From: CAZNPU01 sp964575335
GTDB taxonomy: Bacteria > Planctomycetota > Phycisphaerae > Phycisphaerales > SM1A02
NCBI GenBank assembly: GCA_964575335.1
Contig: CAZNPU010000017.1
Location: forward strand, 1 to 63,111
Reading direction: 5' to 3'
Length of the DNA stretch: 63,111 bases
Shown: positions 17,697 through 25,942 of the stretch, one piece after another
Numbering within the stretch: the stretch's first letter is position 1
Layout of the letters: the number at the start of each line of letters is the position of its first letter
Made by a program: the position numbers and the translations under genes
The notes under the pieces: model-generated
Seen by the model: the letters and a program-made list of their open reading frames with translations, nothing else
Database searches by the model: none
Told to the model about the DNA's origin: nothing

Positions 17697-18209
17697 TTAT
17701 CGGGCGGTGTACTGGCCGCGCGCGACTTTCTTGAAGATCTTGGGATTCGCCAACAGCGCCTGGTTGACGATCGTTCGGAAGTTCGGGCTGGTGGTCTGAT
17801 AGCCAGCCTTCTGCACTGCCTCGGCGGCTTCGGTCACCGAATACGTGTTGCCGGTGAGCACTTCGCGCAATGCTTCAACAAGACTGGTGGCATTTCGCGG
17901 ACGTCGTCCCCGCCCACCACTGGGACGCGCAGCAGCAGCGGTTGCAGCTTGTTTCCGCGGCCGACCGCGTCGACCTCGCGCGGGCGTCGCTGCGGGAGCA
18001 ACGCCATTGCTTGCGCCCGGCTGCAACTGTGCAATCTCGTTCTCGATAGCTGAAAGCTCAGCGCTCAGTTCGTCGCGACGACGAACCAGATCCTGCAATT
18101 GACTCTGGCGACGCTCGAGTTCACGTTGCAGATCTGAAGTGGATATGGCTGATAGTGCGCTTGGTCTTCCTCGACGTCCAGCCCCGGCACGCTTCTTTCG
18201 TCGTGGCAT
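17697..18209 (-). CDS. AT-hook and winged-helix (HARE-HTH-like) DNA-binding protein
   Basis: 170 residues in three parts: a basic start (MPRRKKRAGAGRRGRPSAL) with an AT-hook-like RRGRP; a coiled coil at about 25-65 (LQRELERRQSQLQDLVRRRD); and a linker with further AT-hook cores (GRRGRPRK, GRGRRPR). The C-terminal domain SLVEALREVLTGNTYSVTEA ... FRTIVNQALLANPKIFKKVA looks like a small winged helix of the HARE-HTH kind. The combination suggests a dimeric nucleoid-associated protein or general regulator. AGGAGA about eight bases before the ATG fixes the start. The AT-rich stretch upstream probably holds its promoter. Confidence 0.7.
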   Translation of the reverse strand: MPRRKKRAGAGRRGRPSALSAISTSDLQRELERRQSQLQDLVRRRDELSAELSAIENEIAQLQPGASNGVAPAATPARGRRGRPRKQAATAAAARPSGGRGRRPRNATSLVEALREVLTGNTYSVTEAAEAVQKAGYQTTSPNFRTIVNQALLANPKIFKKVARGQYTAR

Positions 18210-18564
18210 GTGAAGGTTCTCCTAAAAATCCTATTTGGTTCAAAAAATGAATGTGACAATAAATGAACGAACCGGAACCGAATAGGGGAACCTTATGTGC
18301 AAAACTGAAAAAATACAAGCGACCTAGCCACAAAAGGCATTGATGGTACAGACGTTAGCACGCGCATGCGCCGCTGCGACGTTTGCAACTCAATTGCTGC
18401 ATCTTGTTGCGAACCACGCCGTCAGCGCAGTGGAAACGCAAGCCGTTGCAACCTGCCTGCATCTAAGTTCATTTCCCCGGTCGGCGCACTGAGCGTACTG
18501 AGCGAAAGATGCCAGCAGGCGCGTCTTCGTACAAACAACAGGTGTGCTGTGCATGCAGCGTTGT
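18210..18564. other. AT-rich intergenic region upstream of the AT-hook gene
   Basis: 355 bases between the AT-hook protein start and the parB stop. The half next to the AT-hook gene is markedly AT-rich for this genome, with A-tracts such as CTGAAAAAATACAAG, and contains the AGGAGA ribosome-binding site. It may be bound by the AT-hook protein itself, but that is a guess. No ORF with support is present. Confidence 0.4.
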
Positions 18565-19680
18565 TCAGGAATCGTTTTCAAATCCCAGTTGCCGAAGTAC
18601 GCCTTCAAACTGATCCAGCGAGTAAAACTCGATGACCAGCTTGCCGGTTCCTTTGGTTCGGCCCGGGTGCAGATGCACTTTGGTGCCCAGGTGCTGCGCT
18701 AATCGCCGCTCGAGATCAGCCATGTGCGCATTCGCAGCCGTCGGCGGCTTGGGCGAGGCAGGCAGCGTGACCGGCCGATGAGCCCCCTGCCGCACGCGGC
18801 GCTCCATTTCGCGCACCGACCATCCTTCGCGAACCGCCTGGCTGGCCAGCAATGCCCGCTGTTCCAAGTTAGTAATTCCTAACAAAGCCTTCGCGTGCCC
18901 CAGCGACAGCTGGCCAAGCTGGATGGCTGATTTGATTGAGTCGTCCAGTTCGATCAGCCGCAGGTGGTTGGTGACGCTGCTGCGGTCCAGCCCGACGCGC
19001 TGAGCGATTTCCTGATGGGTCAACTGAAACTCATCGATCAGCCGCTGGAATGCTTCAGCACGCTCGATCGGGTTGAGATCTTCCCGCTGCAGGTTTTCGA
19101 TCAAAGCGAATTCCGCTGCGGTCTGATCATCCACCTCGCGAATGACAGCCGGCAGCCGGCTGAGCCCGGCGATCTGCGCAGCCCGCCAGCGCCGCTCGCC
19201 CGCAATGATCTGATAGCTGCCGGTGCCGTCGTTGGCGGGTCGCACCACGATCGGCTGCATGAGGCCTGAGGAAGCAATTGAGTTCGCCAGCGCCTGCAGC
19301 GCCTGCTCATCAAAATGCTGGCGCGGCTGGTTCGGGTTGGGATGAATGCTTGCGATCGGCAGAAGACGCACGCCCGAATCATCAGCAGACCCCTCGCGCG
19401 TTGCAGCAGCAGAAGAAGAATCGGCTGTGGCGACATGCGATTGTGATGCAGCAATGGTCGCTGCTGGGGTTTCTGCAGGAGAACCAGCTTTCATGGGGTG
19501 AGCGTGGCCAGGAGCGATAGCAGGGGGCGAAGCGACGGGTGCCGGTGCCGACGCTGGCGATTGCGCTGGCGGCACGGGCGCAGGCACATCGACCCGCACA
19601 GGCGTTGAGATCAGGCTGCCAAGCCCCCTGCCAAGTTTGCGGCGTGGAGATGTGCCGGAACGGGTTGCTTCGCGTGCCAT
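18565..19680 (-). CDS. parB: Chromosome partitioning protein ParB
   Basis: 371 residues from ATG 19680, which has AGGAG upstream; the frame runs 22 codons further without similarity. The N-terminus has the ParA-stimulating basic box RRKLGRGLGSLIS. A Pro/Ala-rich linker of about 80 residues leads to the ParB N-domain: LLPIASIHPNPNQPRQHFDE, then the CTPase motif GERRWRAAQIAGL. The HTH that reads parS is LTHQEIAQRVGLDRSSVTNH. The last 60 residues are the dimerisation domain (TKGTGKLVIEFYSLDQFEG). ParB spreads from parS as a CTP-dependent clamp and loads SMC. Two parS-like sites lie just upstream. No parA is in this window. Confidence 0.97.
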   Translation of the reverse strand: MAREATRSGTSPRRKLGRGLGSLISTPVRVDVPAPVPPAQSPASAPAPVASPPAIAPGHAHPMKAGSPAETPAATIAASQSHVATADSSSAAATREGSADDSGVRLLPIASIHPNPNQPRQHFDEQALQALANSIASSGLMQPIVVRPANDGTGSYQIIAGERRWRAAQIAGLSRLPAVIREVDDQTAAEFALIENLQREDLNPIERAEAFQRLIDEFQLTHQEIAQRVGLDRSSVTNHLRLIELDDSIKSAIQLGQLSLGHAKALLGITNLEQRALLASQAVREGWSVREMERRVRQGAHRPVTLPASPKPPTAANAHMADLERRLAQHLGTKVHLHPGRTKGTGKLVIEFYSLDQFEGVLRQLGFENDS

Positions 19681-19956
19681 AACACTACTGCTCCTTTTCT
19701 TGCCTGATCTTCTCTTGCCTGATCTTCTGGAATGAATGCTGGCCACCCATATTCGGGGCGATTGATGAATTGCACATGCTCAGTACGAGGCTTGCAGCCG
19801 GGTGATAGTGCCTTTCAGCGATGTGTTCATCCATGAATCAGCTTGAATAACAGATGATCGGCCAGTGAAACTGAATGCGATCAAAATGACTGAACCCCTT
19901 CTCAAGGGTGAAAACTGCAGCTTGATCATTTTCCTTTGAATCGCCCCATGGCAGCA

Positions 19957-19972
19957 TGTTCCACGTGGAACA
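19957..19972. promoter_or_regulatory. parS-like centromere site 1
   Basis: TGTTCCACGTGGAACA, a perfect 16-base palindrome that matches the conserved parS pattern TGTTnCACGTGnAACA recognised by chromosomal ParB proteins. It lies 277 bases upstream of the parB start codon. Confidence 0.9.
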
Positions 19973-20012
19973 CTGCACCGCCAGCTGGTTGTCTGTTCGC
20001 GGTGTTATGCCA

Positions 20013-20028
20013 TGTTCCACGTGGAACG
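20013..20028. promoter_or_regulatory. parS-like centromere site 2
   Basis: TGTTCCACGTGGAACG, 15 of 16 positions identical to site 1 and located 56 bases from it. With site 1 it forms a small parS cluster in the 727-base gap (19681-20407) between parB and the histidine kinase. The rest of that gap holds no gene I can support. Confidence 0.87.
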
Positions 20029-20407
20029 TCAACTTGGCTTGGTGTGAGTTCTGGTCTGGTGAGTGAAATTGCATCTGCAGAAGCCGAGACTCCCTGAGCC
20101 AAGCTATGTCACAGGTAGGCACAGGATGCTGATTGCGGATCAGGTGAGCCAGCTTGGGGCACGTTCGGTTTGTCAGTTGTCTGAAGTGTGTTCCGCGTTG
20201 AATTGTGTGCCAAACCCTTTGGTTTCAGTCGGGCAGAGTGCTGTGGACGCCATTCCTGTGGTTCTGTTGTCAAAATATTGGGAGCTTTTGGTTATCTCAT
20301 GCAGTTGCGCCTGCTTTTTGACGATATTTGGCACGCGATTCGCTCAAGTTCAGGGCAAATTCAGCTCGCCACCGCTTTGCCCAGCCTCTCTGTTCTCTAC
20401 GCTCTCT

Positions 20408-21241
20408 ATGCGCGACGAGTCATCTCATCATCAGCTTGAGGTCTCAGTTGATCCGGCAGTGCTCTCCGATCGTCTGGCGGAGGCAGAGGCGGAGCTGGAG
20501 ACGCTTCGTCGTGAGCTGGAGCATGCCAGCCGCCTGGCGACGCTGGGCACAATCGCTGCGGGCATAGCGCATGAGATCAACAACGTGCTTACGCCGGTGC
20601 TTGCCTATGCGCAACTGGCCAGCCAGCACCCCGATGACCAATCGCTGCAGCGAAAGGCATTGCATAAGGCCCGGCTGGGAGCGGAGGCTGCGACGCAGAT
20701 CGTTCAGGCGATCCTCGGCTATGCTGCAGCCTCGGACGATGAGCCGGCTGTGGCCAGTCTGCACGATGTCATGCAGCAAACCATGGAACTGCTCACCCGC
20801 GATCTGGCGAAGGATCGCATCAAGCTCACGTTGCGCGTTCCTGACGGTGTCCAGGTTTGCATGAAGCCCCTGGCCCTGCAGCAGGTTCTGCTCAATCTCA
20901 TCCTCAACGCCCGGGCTGCCCTTGCGAATCAGCGATGCGGCGAGGTGGTCATCAGCGCGATGGAGCGGAGCGATGGCATGACGGTGATTCGAGTGTCCGA
21001 TAACGGTCCCGGGATTCCCGAGGATGTCGTCGGCCGCCTGTTTCAGCCATTTGTCAATGCCGGTTCTCCAAGATCAGGCGGCAGGAAGAAAAAGGGGGGC
21101 GCTGGTCTGGGCTTATCCATCTGTCGCCGGCTGATCGAAAACGTCCATGGCACCATCACCGCCAGCTCAACGCCCAACGCAGGCACAACCTTCACCATCA
21201 CCCTGCCCACAGCTCGAAATCAGCGGGCAATCGCAGGTTAG
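20408..21241 (+). CDS. Cytosolic sensor histidine kinase
   Basis: 277 residues from ATG 20408; the frame extends upstream across the parS region, but that part reads as non-coding. A coiled coil (LAEAEAELETLRRELEHASR) leads to the phospho-acceptor H box LATLGTIAAGIAHEINNVLT. The ATPase follows: N box LLNLILNARAAL, G1 VSDNGPGIP, and G2 KKGGAGLGLSICRRLIE. No membrane segment or PAS domain precedes the kinase, so input must come through the short N-terminus or a partner. No response regulator gene is adjacent. The family is NtrB/DctB-like. Confidence 0.88.
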   Translation: MRDESSHHQLEVSVDPAVLSDRLAEAEAELETLRRELEHASRLATLGTIAAGIAHEINNVLTPVLAYAQLASQHPDDQSLQRKALHKARLGAEAATQIVQAILGYAAASDDEPAVASLHDVMQQTMELLTRDLAKDRIKLTLRVPDGVQVCMKPLALQQVLLNLILNARAALANQRCGEVVISAMERSDGMTVIRVSDNGPGIPEDVVGRLFQPFVNAGSPRSGGRKKKGGAGLGLSICRRLIENVHGTITASSTPNAGTTFTITLPTARNQRAIAG

Positions 21242-21292
21242 CAATCACTATCTTTTCTGCCGGGGTAGGGCAGCGAGGCAAATCTGCTGTCT

Positions 21293-21375
21293 ATTGCGCT
21301 ATGCAGGCGTCAATTGCGCATCATTACTGCGTAATGAGGCGAGATAATTGCGCAATCGGTGCATATTGGTGCATT
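21293..21375. repeat. Cluster of ATTGCGC words and palindromes in a convergent gap
   Basis: Within the 347-base region 21242-21588 lie ATTGCGC (21293), ATTGCGCA (21313), the interrupted palindrome CATTAC-TGC-GTAATG (21322-21336), the perfect palindrome ATTGCGCAAT (21347-21356), and a GGTGCATATTGGTGCATT direct repeat (21358-21375). The stretch is AT-richer than its surroundings and sits between two gene ends. Confidence 0.5.
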
Positions 21376-21393
21376 ATCAATCATTTTGCTCGA

Positions 21394-21588
21394 TTATGCC
21401 GGCTTTTTATATTCTTCTGTTGCGATTATGGGTAAATTGACGTGCATGTTGCCTGCGTGTCGCGCTGCTTGAAGTTGTGGGACAACCATCGTGGGCGCAG
21501 GCTGCGAATCAGCGGCACTAAGCTCACGCTCGCGCACCTTTGCCGATCCAACACGCCCTGACTCGGCAATTCTTGATTGATCCGACAT
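21394..21588 (-). CDS. Possible small protein coupled to the ABC ATPase gene (weak)
   Basis: A 64-codon frame whose ATG (21588) directly abuts the TAG of the ABC ATPase gene, which would allow termination-reinitiation. It starts MSDQSRIAESGRVGSAKVRE and ends ATEEYKKPA. No domain, membrane segment or signal is visible and it could be a chance frame. It is included only because of the exact stop/start contact. Confidence 0.25.
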   Translation of the reverse strand: MSDQSRIAESGRVGSAKVRERELSAADSQPAPTMVVPQLQAARHAGNMHVNLPIIATEEYKKPA

Positions 21589-22653
21589 CTAATCCGTCAG
21601 GATCACCACATCATCGGGGTCAACAGCAAAGTGCAGTGTGTCGCCCGGTTCGCCGAAATGCGAGGGATTAAGCTCCAGTGCTCGGAGTATGGTGCCGTCC
21701 TGCAGTTCCACCAGATGCTGGGCCATTTCGCCAAGGTAGATGGTTCGCTGCCGCTTGCCGGAAATGCAGTTATGTCCGTTGGGGCGGTCGATCATGCGCA
21801 GGGCTTCAGGTCGAATGGAGCAGGTGACGTTGCCGCCTCTGGGGGCAGCTTCAAGTCCAGCGGTGCTGCGCAGCACGCCTGCTGGCGTATCAAGCGACAC
21901 CAGTCCATCCTCGCCGCCTCCGATCACTGCGGGTAGGAAGTTCGTTTCGCCCAGAAAATCAGCCACAAATCGCGATGCCGGCCGATCGTACAACTGCCGC
22001 GGCGGTCCTGATTGAACCACCTTCCCGGCGCGCAGCACCGCCATGTTGTCAGCCATGGAAAGCGCTTCTTTCTGATCATGGGTGACGTAGATGGTGGTGA
22101 TCTTCGTTTCGGTGCAGATTCGCCGAATTTCCGAGCGCATCTCCAGCCGCAGCTTTGCGTCCAGGTTGCTCAGCGGTTCATCCAGCAGGAGCACGGTTGG
22201 CTCGATCACCAGCGCGCGGGCCAGTGCCACGCGCTGCTGCTGGCCGCCGGAAAGCTGGTTCGGCTTTCGCTTGGCGTAGTTTTCCATATGAACGCTGCGC
22301 AGGGCAGCCATGACGCGATCGGCTCGTTCCGAAGCGGGCACTTTTCGTACGACCAGGCCGTAGGCCACGTTCTCTTCCACGGTCATGTGCGGCCAGAGCG
22401 CGTAGCTTTGAAACACCATGCCGGTGTTGCGCCGATTGGGCGGCAGCAGCGTGACGTCGCGGTCGCCAAAGCGAATCGAACCGGCTGACGGTTCAATAAA
22501 GCCCGCAATCATGCGCAGCAGCGTGGTCTTGCCGCATCCCGACGGTCCGAGCAGGAAAAACAGCTCGCCTGATTCGATCTTCAGATCGACCGAGTCAACA
22601 GCGGTGGTCGCGCCGAATTGCTTGGTCAGCCCATGGATGGTGATGGCTGTCAT
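21589..22653 (-). CDS. ABC transporter ATPase of the Fe3+/polyamine/sugar (PotA/FbpC/MalK) class, orphan
   Basis: 354 residues from ATG 22653. Walker A FLLGPSGCGKTTLLRMIAG, Q-loop GMVFQSYALWPHMTV, signature QLSGGQQQRVALARAL, Walker B VLLLDEPLSNLDAKLR and switch IYVTHDQKEALSMADNMAVL are all intact. The last 110 residues form a TOBE-type regulatory domain (SIRPEALRMID ... IYLGEMAQHLVEL). Such subunits drive import through two permeases and a binding protein, none of which is encoded nearby, so the partner is elsewhere or shared. Substrate cannot be assigned. Confidence 0.88.
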   Translation of the reverse strand: MTAITIHGLTKQFGATTAVDSVDLKIESGELFFLLGPSGCGKTTLLRMIAGFIEPSAGSIRFGDRDVTLLPPNRRNTGMVFQSYALWPHMTVEENVAYGLVVRKVPASERADRVMAALRSVHMENYAKRKPNQLSGGQQQRVALARALVIEPTVLLLDEPLSNLDAKLRLEMRSEIRRICTETKITTIYVTHDQKEALSMADNMAVLRAGKVVQSGPPRQLYDRPASRFVADFLGETNFLPAVIGGGEDGLVSLDTPAGVLRSTAGLEAAPRGGNVTCSIRPEALRMIDRPNGHNCISGKRQRTIYLGEMAQHLVELQDGTILRALELNPSHFGEPGDTLHFAVDPDDVVILTD

Positions 22654-22954
22654 GTGAGGCAAAAGATAGCAATCCAAAGCCGGTGGGGCGAAGCGCAGCA
22701 GATGATTGTCGCTGCAAACCCAACATAAACCCAACTCAACCCCGTCCCAGTCCCGGCATCATCACTCATTATTGTCAGCAGACACAGCTTGTGCCTGGCG
22801 CTTTGTGTTGGTGGTGTCTTGATGCGCTGCCTTGCTACGCGCAGCAGTAGCATGGCGAACGCGCACGTAAGCCATTTGATCGATCGATCGATTGATTGAT
22901 TCTGGGCGGCTTTGGCGGTTGAAAACCCCACCAGCCGGTTACGATAGGAAGGCG
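22654..22954. other. Divergent gap with a GATC/GATT tetranucleotide tract
   Basis: 301 bases between the ABC ATPase start and the DUF721 gene. Bases 22877-22902 are a TGATCGATCGATCGATTGAT TGATTC tract, i.e. a short tetranucleotide repeat that could slip. The rest shows no clear promoter or gene. Confidence 0.45.
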
Positions 22955-23302
22955 ATGTCGCGGTCGATTCACCAACTCGAGCAGTTGCGCAAGCTTCGCT
23001 GCCGCCCGCAGCCTGATCTGTCCATCAGCGCTCTGATCGCCAATACCGCGACGGAAGCAACGAAATCGCATAAGAAGCTTGGTGAACTGATTGAGCTGTG
23101 GGAGCGTCTGGTGCCGGCTGAGCTGGCGTCTCAAACCTCGCTGCTGGGGTTGCGTGCCGGCGTATTGCAGGTGCGCGTCGGGTCTTCCGCAGCTTCGTTT
23201 GAGCTTGACCGTCTGCTTCGCAGCGGCCTGCTTGCGCAGCTGCGTCAGCAGTTTCGAGGTTCGCTGGTGCGTGTGAAGCTCCAGGTCGGCCCGCTTGGCT
23301 GA
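22955..23302 (+). CDS. DUF721 / DciA-like protein
   Basis: 115 residues; ATG 22955 follows GGAAGG by about three bases. The fold signature is visible: a helix LGELIELWERLVPAELASQT, then GVLQVRVGSSAASFELDRLL, then RQQFRGSLVRVKLQVG, matching the KH-like DUF721 family. In many bacteria lacking DnaC/DnaI this family (DciA) loads the replicative helicase DnaB at the origin, so a replication role is likely. It is followed 42 bases later by a small membrane protein gene, probably in the same transcript. Confidence 0.8.
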   Translation: MSRSIHQLEQLRKLRCRPQPDLSISALIANTATEATKSHKKLGELIELWERLVPAELASQTSLLGLRAGVLQVRVGSSAASFELDRLLRSGLLAQLRQQFRGSLVRVKLQVGPLG

Positions 23303-23344
23303 CCAACATCGCCACGGCTCCTCCTCATCATTGTTGCCCCGCGC

Positions 23345-23611
23345 ATGTCTCAGAAGTCATCAGATGATGAGTCTTCGCCCGCGCCGGCCGCACACGCGCC
23401 AGATACAAATGCCGCCAGATCCGCACCGATCTGGCCCCAATGGCTCCTGCTGATGGCGTGCGGCTTTCTTTCGCTTGAATGCGGCCTGCTTGCGCTGACG
23501 CTCAAGGGACCATGGCTGATTCTGCTGGCGCCGTCAGTTGTCTGCGGCGTTCGCGCATTGGAAATCTGGCGAGACCTGCGCAACCGCATGACTCGCAACG
23601 ATCAGCGCTGA
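23345..23611 (+). CDS. Small two-helix membrane protein, unknown
   Basis: 88 residues. The first 30 are hydrophilic and Ala/Pro/Ser-rich. Two membrane helices follow, WPQWLLLMACGFLSLECGLL and WLILLAPSVVCGVRALEIW, with a short positively charged tail (RDLRNRMTRNDQR) that would stay in the cytoplasm. No family is recognised. Its closeness to the DciA-like gene suggests co-transcription. The 180 bases after it, before the convergent thioesterase gene, hold nothing clear. Confidence 0.55.
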   Translation: MSQKSSDDESSPAPAAHAPDTNAARSAPIWPQWLLLMACGFLSLECGLLALTLKGPWLILLAPSVVCGVRALEIWRDLRNRMTRNDQR

Positions 23612-23790
23612 TGCTCCAGCCCATATCCACTCCAAAGGGAAAAACCAGAGAGCCTGGAAGTAATGAAATCAATGCAGCGAAGCGGCGAGCAGGCGGTGCT
23701 GGGGGCGATGTCCTGTCCCTTGTTCTATTTCTGTTTCTGTGGTGTTGCTGTCTTCAGCGTGCGTGCATTGCATTTGACAGCAAGCGTCAG

Positions 23791-24219
23791 TCAAGTGTCA
23801 CGACTGGATGACGCCAGGGCATCAACCAGAATGCTCGGCACCGGCTGCAGCTTGCCGGCTCGATCAATGCAGGCGATGGTCGTCTGCGCGGTGGCGAGCA
23901 GCAGGCCGTCACGGTACAGCGCATAGTCGTGCTCGATTTTCGCGCGCGTCACGTTGACCAGTCGCGTTTGGAGTTTCAGTACGTCATCGTACCGGGCGGG
24001 TTTTTTGTAACGAATGCTGATCGACGCGACCGCCAGCATGTAGCCTTGCGCTTCGAGGTCGCGGTAATTGATGCCGCAGGATCGCAGCAGTTCAGTGCGG
24101 CCCATCTCAAACCACACGGGATAAATCGTATGGTGCGCCACGTTCATGGGATCGCATTCGTTGTAACGCACGCGAAATTCAATGAAGCCAACGGCAAGGG
24201 CGTTGTTTTCAGCGTTCAT
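23791..24219 (-). CDS. Acyl-CoA thioesterase, YbgC/4HBT hotdog family
   Basis: 142 residues from ATG 24219; the open frame continues upstream without similarity and overlaps mnmE. The hotdog core FRVRYNECDPMNVAHHTIYP carries the catalytic Asp of the 4-hydroxybenzoyl-CoA thioesterase class. YPVWFEMGRTELLRSCGINY and VASISIRYKKPARYDD are the next conserved segments. It hydrolyses acyl-CoA esters; the actual chain is unknown. It starts 67 bases after mnmE on the same strand and is probably the last gene of a yidC-mnmE-thioesterase unit. Confidence 0.87.
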   Translation of the reverse strand: MNAENNALAVGFIEFRVRYNECDPMNVAHHTIYPVWFEMGRTELLRSCGINYRDLEAQGYMLAVASISIRYKKPARYDDVLKLQTRLVNVTRAKIEHDYALYRDGLLLATAQTTIACIDRAGKLQPVPSILVDALASSSRDT

Positions 24220-24286
24220 GCACGCATCATAGAAGCTGCGCATCAATGATGGATGAGGGCGCAGAAGAATGAGAACGGGAAACGCA

Positions 24287-25696
24287 TTACTTGCCGACGC
24301 AGAATGTCGCAAAGATTCGGCCGAGCACATCGTCCGGCGTGATGTCGCCCGCCAATGCCGCCAGTTCATCCAGCGCGCTGCGCATGGATGATGCGATCAG
24401 TTCCGGATCCTGCAGCGCATGTTCATGGCGCACCGGTTCAACCAGCGCGATCGCTTCAGTAAGGTTCTCCAAGGCGTTGCGCAACGCAGCTTCATGTCGC
24501 GGCCGAAGTGCGGCGGTGTCGGCGGCAAGGCTCACCGCGCGGTCAGCCAGACGCTGCGCAATGGCTTTGCGCAGTGCGTCCAGGCCTTCGCCAGTTCGCG
24601 TGCTGACGGTCACCGAACGATCCATATCTGCATCTGATTTGATTGTGTGTACATGTGCGTGTGATGGATCGCGCACATCGGCTTTCGTCCATACAAGCAG
24701 TTCATTGTCTTTCAGATTGCCAACTTCGTCTGCATCTTGAACTTGATCAACGGGCACGCATCGCAAGATCAGTTCTGCGCGCGCGATCGCTTCATGAGCG
24801 GCGCGTTGCATCAGACGATTGATGAGCGATTCTTCAATGTCCAGGCCCGCCAGATCAACGAGCATCACCTCAGCAGGGCCGTGCGATGTGGAAATCGTCA
24901 GCGGTTCAGCAAGCACATCACGCGTGGTGCCGGCGGTGGGGGAGACGACCGCTCGCTCGTGGCCGAGCAGGGCATTGAAAAGCGCGGATTTTCCCGCATT
25001 GGGCTGGCCGACCAGCACCACCCACGGGATCGCTTCAAGCTGTTCCATACCCACGGATCGTTCCAGTTGCTGCGTGATGCGCTGACGCAAATCGATCAGA
25101 CGTTCATAAAGGTCGCTGGGACTGATCGCTACGACGTCTTCCTGATCGGTGAAATCGATTCCGGCTTCAACCAGCGCAAGCGCAGCGGCAAGATCATCCG
25201 CCACATGATGCGCAAACGCGCCCAGCGAACCGCTGCGGAGCATCTGCGCAGCGCGGAGTTCCGCATCCGAGACAGCCGCAATGGTGGCAGCGACGCCTTC
25301 TGCCTGAGTGAGCGTGAGCTTGCCGTTGAAAAACGCCCGCGCGGTGAACTCGCCGCCTTCTGCAAATCGGGCATCAATATTGTGCTGTTTCGCAAGAGCC
25401 AGTATGGCGTTCGCAACGCGCTCAAGCAGCGCGGGATTGCCCGGCAGTTGCAGCTCTGCGGAATCTTCGCCGGTGTAGGAGTGGGGGGCCGGCGCGAGAA
25501 ACGCAAGAGCAGAAATGTGCTGGCGATTGCTGATGCGCAGCGTTGTTGGGTGAACGCTGCGGGTTGGCTGCTGAGGCATCGTCGAGGTGCACTGGTGCAG
25601 CAGTTCGAACGTCTGCGGCCCGCTGATGCGAATGATGCCGCGCAGCGATCGCCCGGGCGGAGAAGCGATGGCGAGAATGGTGTCGGCAGGGTGCAT
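24287..25696 (-). CDS. mnmE: tRNA modification GTPase MnmE (TrmE)
   Basis: 469 residues from ATG 25696 (MHPADTILAIASPPG is the usual start; an in-frame start lies 15 codons earlier). It has the folate-binding N-domain with PHSYTGEDSAELQLPGN, a helical domain, and an inserted G domain with P-loop GQPNAGKS (230-237), AGTTRDV and DLAGLD. The C-terminus FCVGK is the conserved CxGK motif needed for modification. With MnmG it installs the 5-substituent on wobble uridine 34. mnmG is not in the window. It sits downstream of yidC, as in the gene order seen near many origins. Confidence 0.96.
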   Translation of the reverse strand: MHPADTILAIASPPGRSLRGIIRISGPQTFELLHQCTSTMPQQPTRSVHPTTLRISNRQHISALAFLAPAPHSYTGEDSAELQLPGNPALLERVANAILALAKQHNIDARFAEGGEFTARAFFNGKLTLTQAEGVAATIAAVSDAELRAAQMLRSGSLGAFAHHVADDLAAALALVEAGIDFTDQEDVVAISPSDLYERLIDLRQRITQQLERSVGMEQLEAIPWVVLVGQPNAGKSALFNALLGHERAVVSPTAGTTRDVLAEPLTISTSHGPAEVMLVDLAGLDIEESLINRLMQRAAHEAIARAELILRCVPVDQVQDADEVGNLKDNELLVWTKADVRDPSHAHVHTIKSDADMDRSVTVSTRTGEGLDALRKAIAQRLADRAVSLAADTAALRPRHEAALRNALENLTEAIALVEPVRHEHALQDPELIASSMRSALDELAALAGDITPDDVLGRIFATFCVGK

Positions 25697-25942
25697 GGCG
25701 GTCGGAGCAGCAAAACGCAACAAAACAAGCGATCTCAGCAATCGATCACGAAATCAGCATGTCGGAAAATTGATATGTGAACAATATCCCCCCTGCCCTC
25801 GCGCAGTCTTTGTTCAGCCTCGCTTCAGCATCGCTCATCAGGCGCAGCCGCTTGAGAGAACAGCAGGTGTTTTTCCGATCAACAAGCAAAAACACAATGA
25901 ATGGGTGATCGATTGTGACGCTCTGATTCTGCTGCGGCCGGC

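Noticed and set aside
19838..20122. 94-codon minus-strand frame across the parS sites
   Set aside because: It translates the parS palindromes and has no family; parS-containing gaps commonly give such frames.
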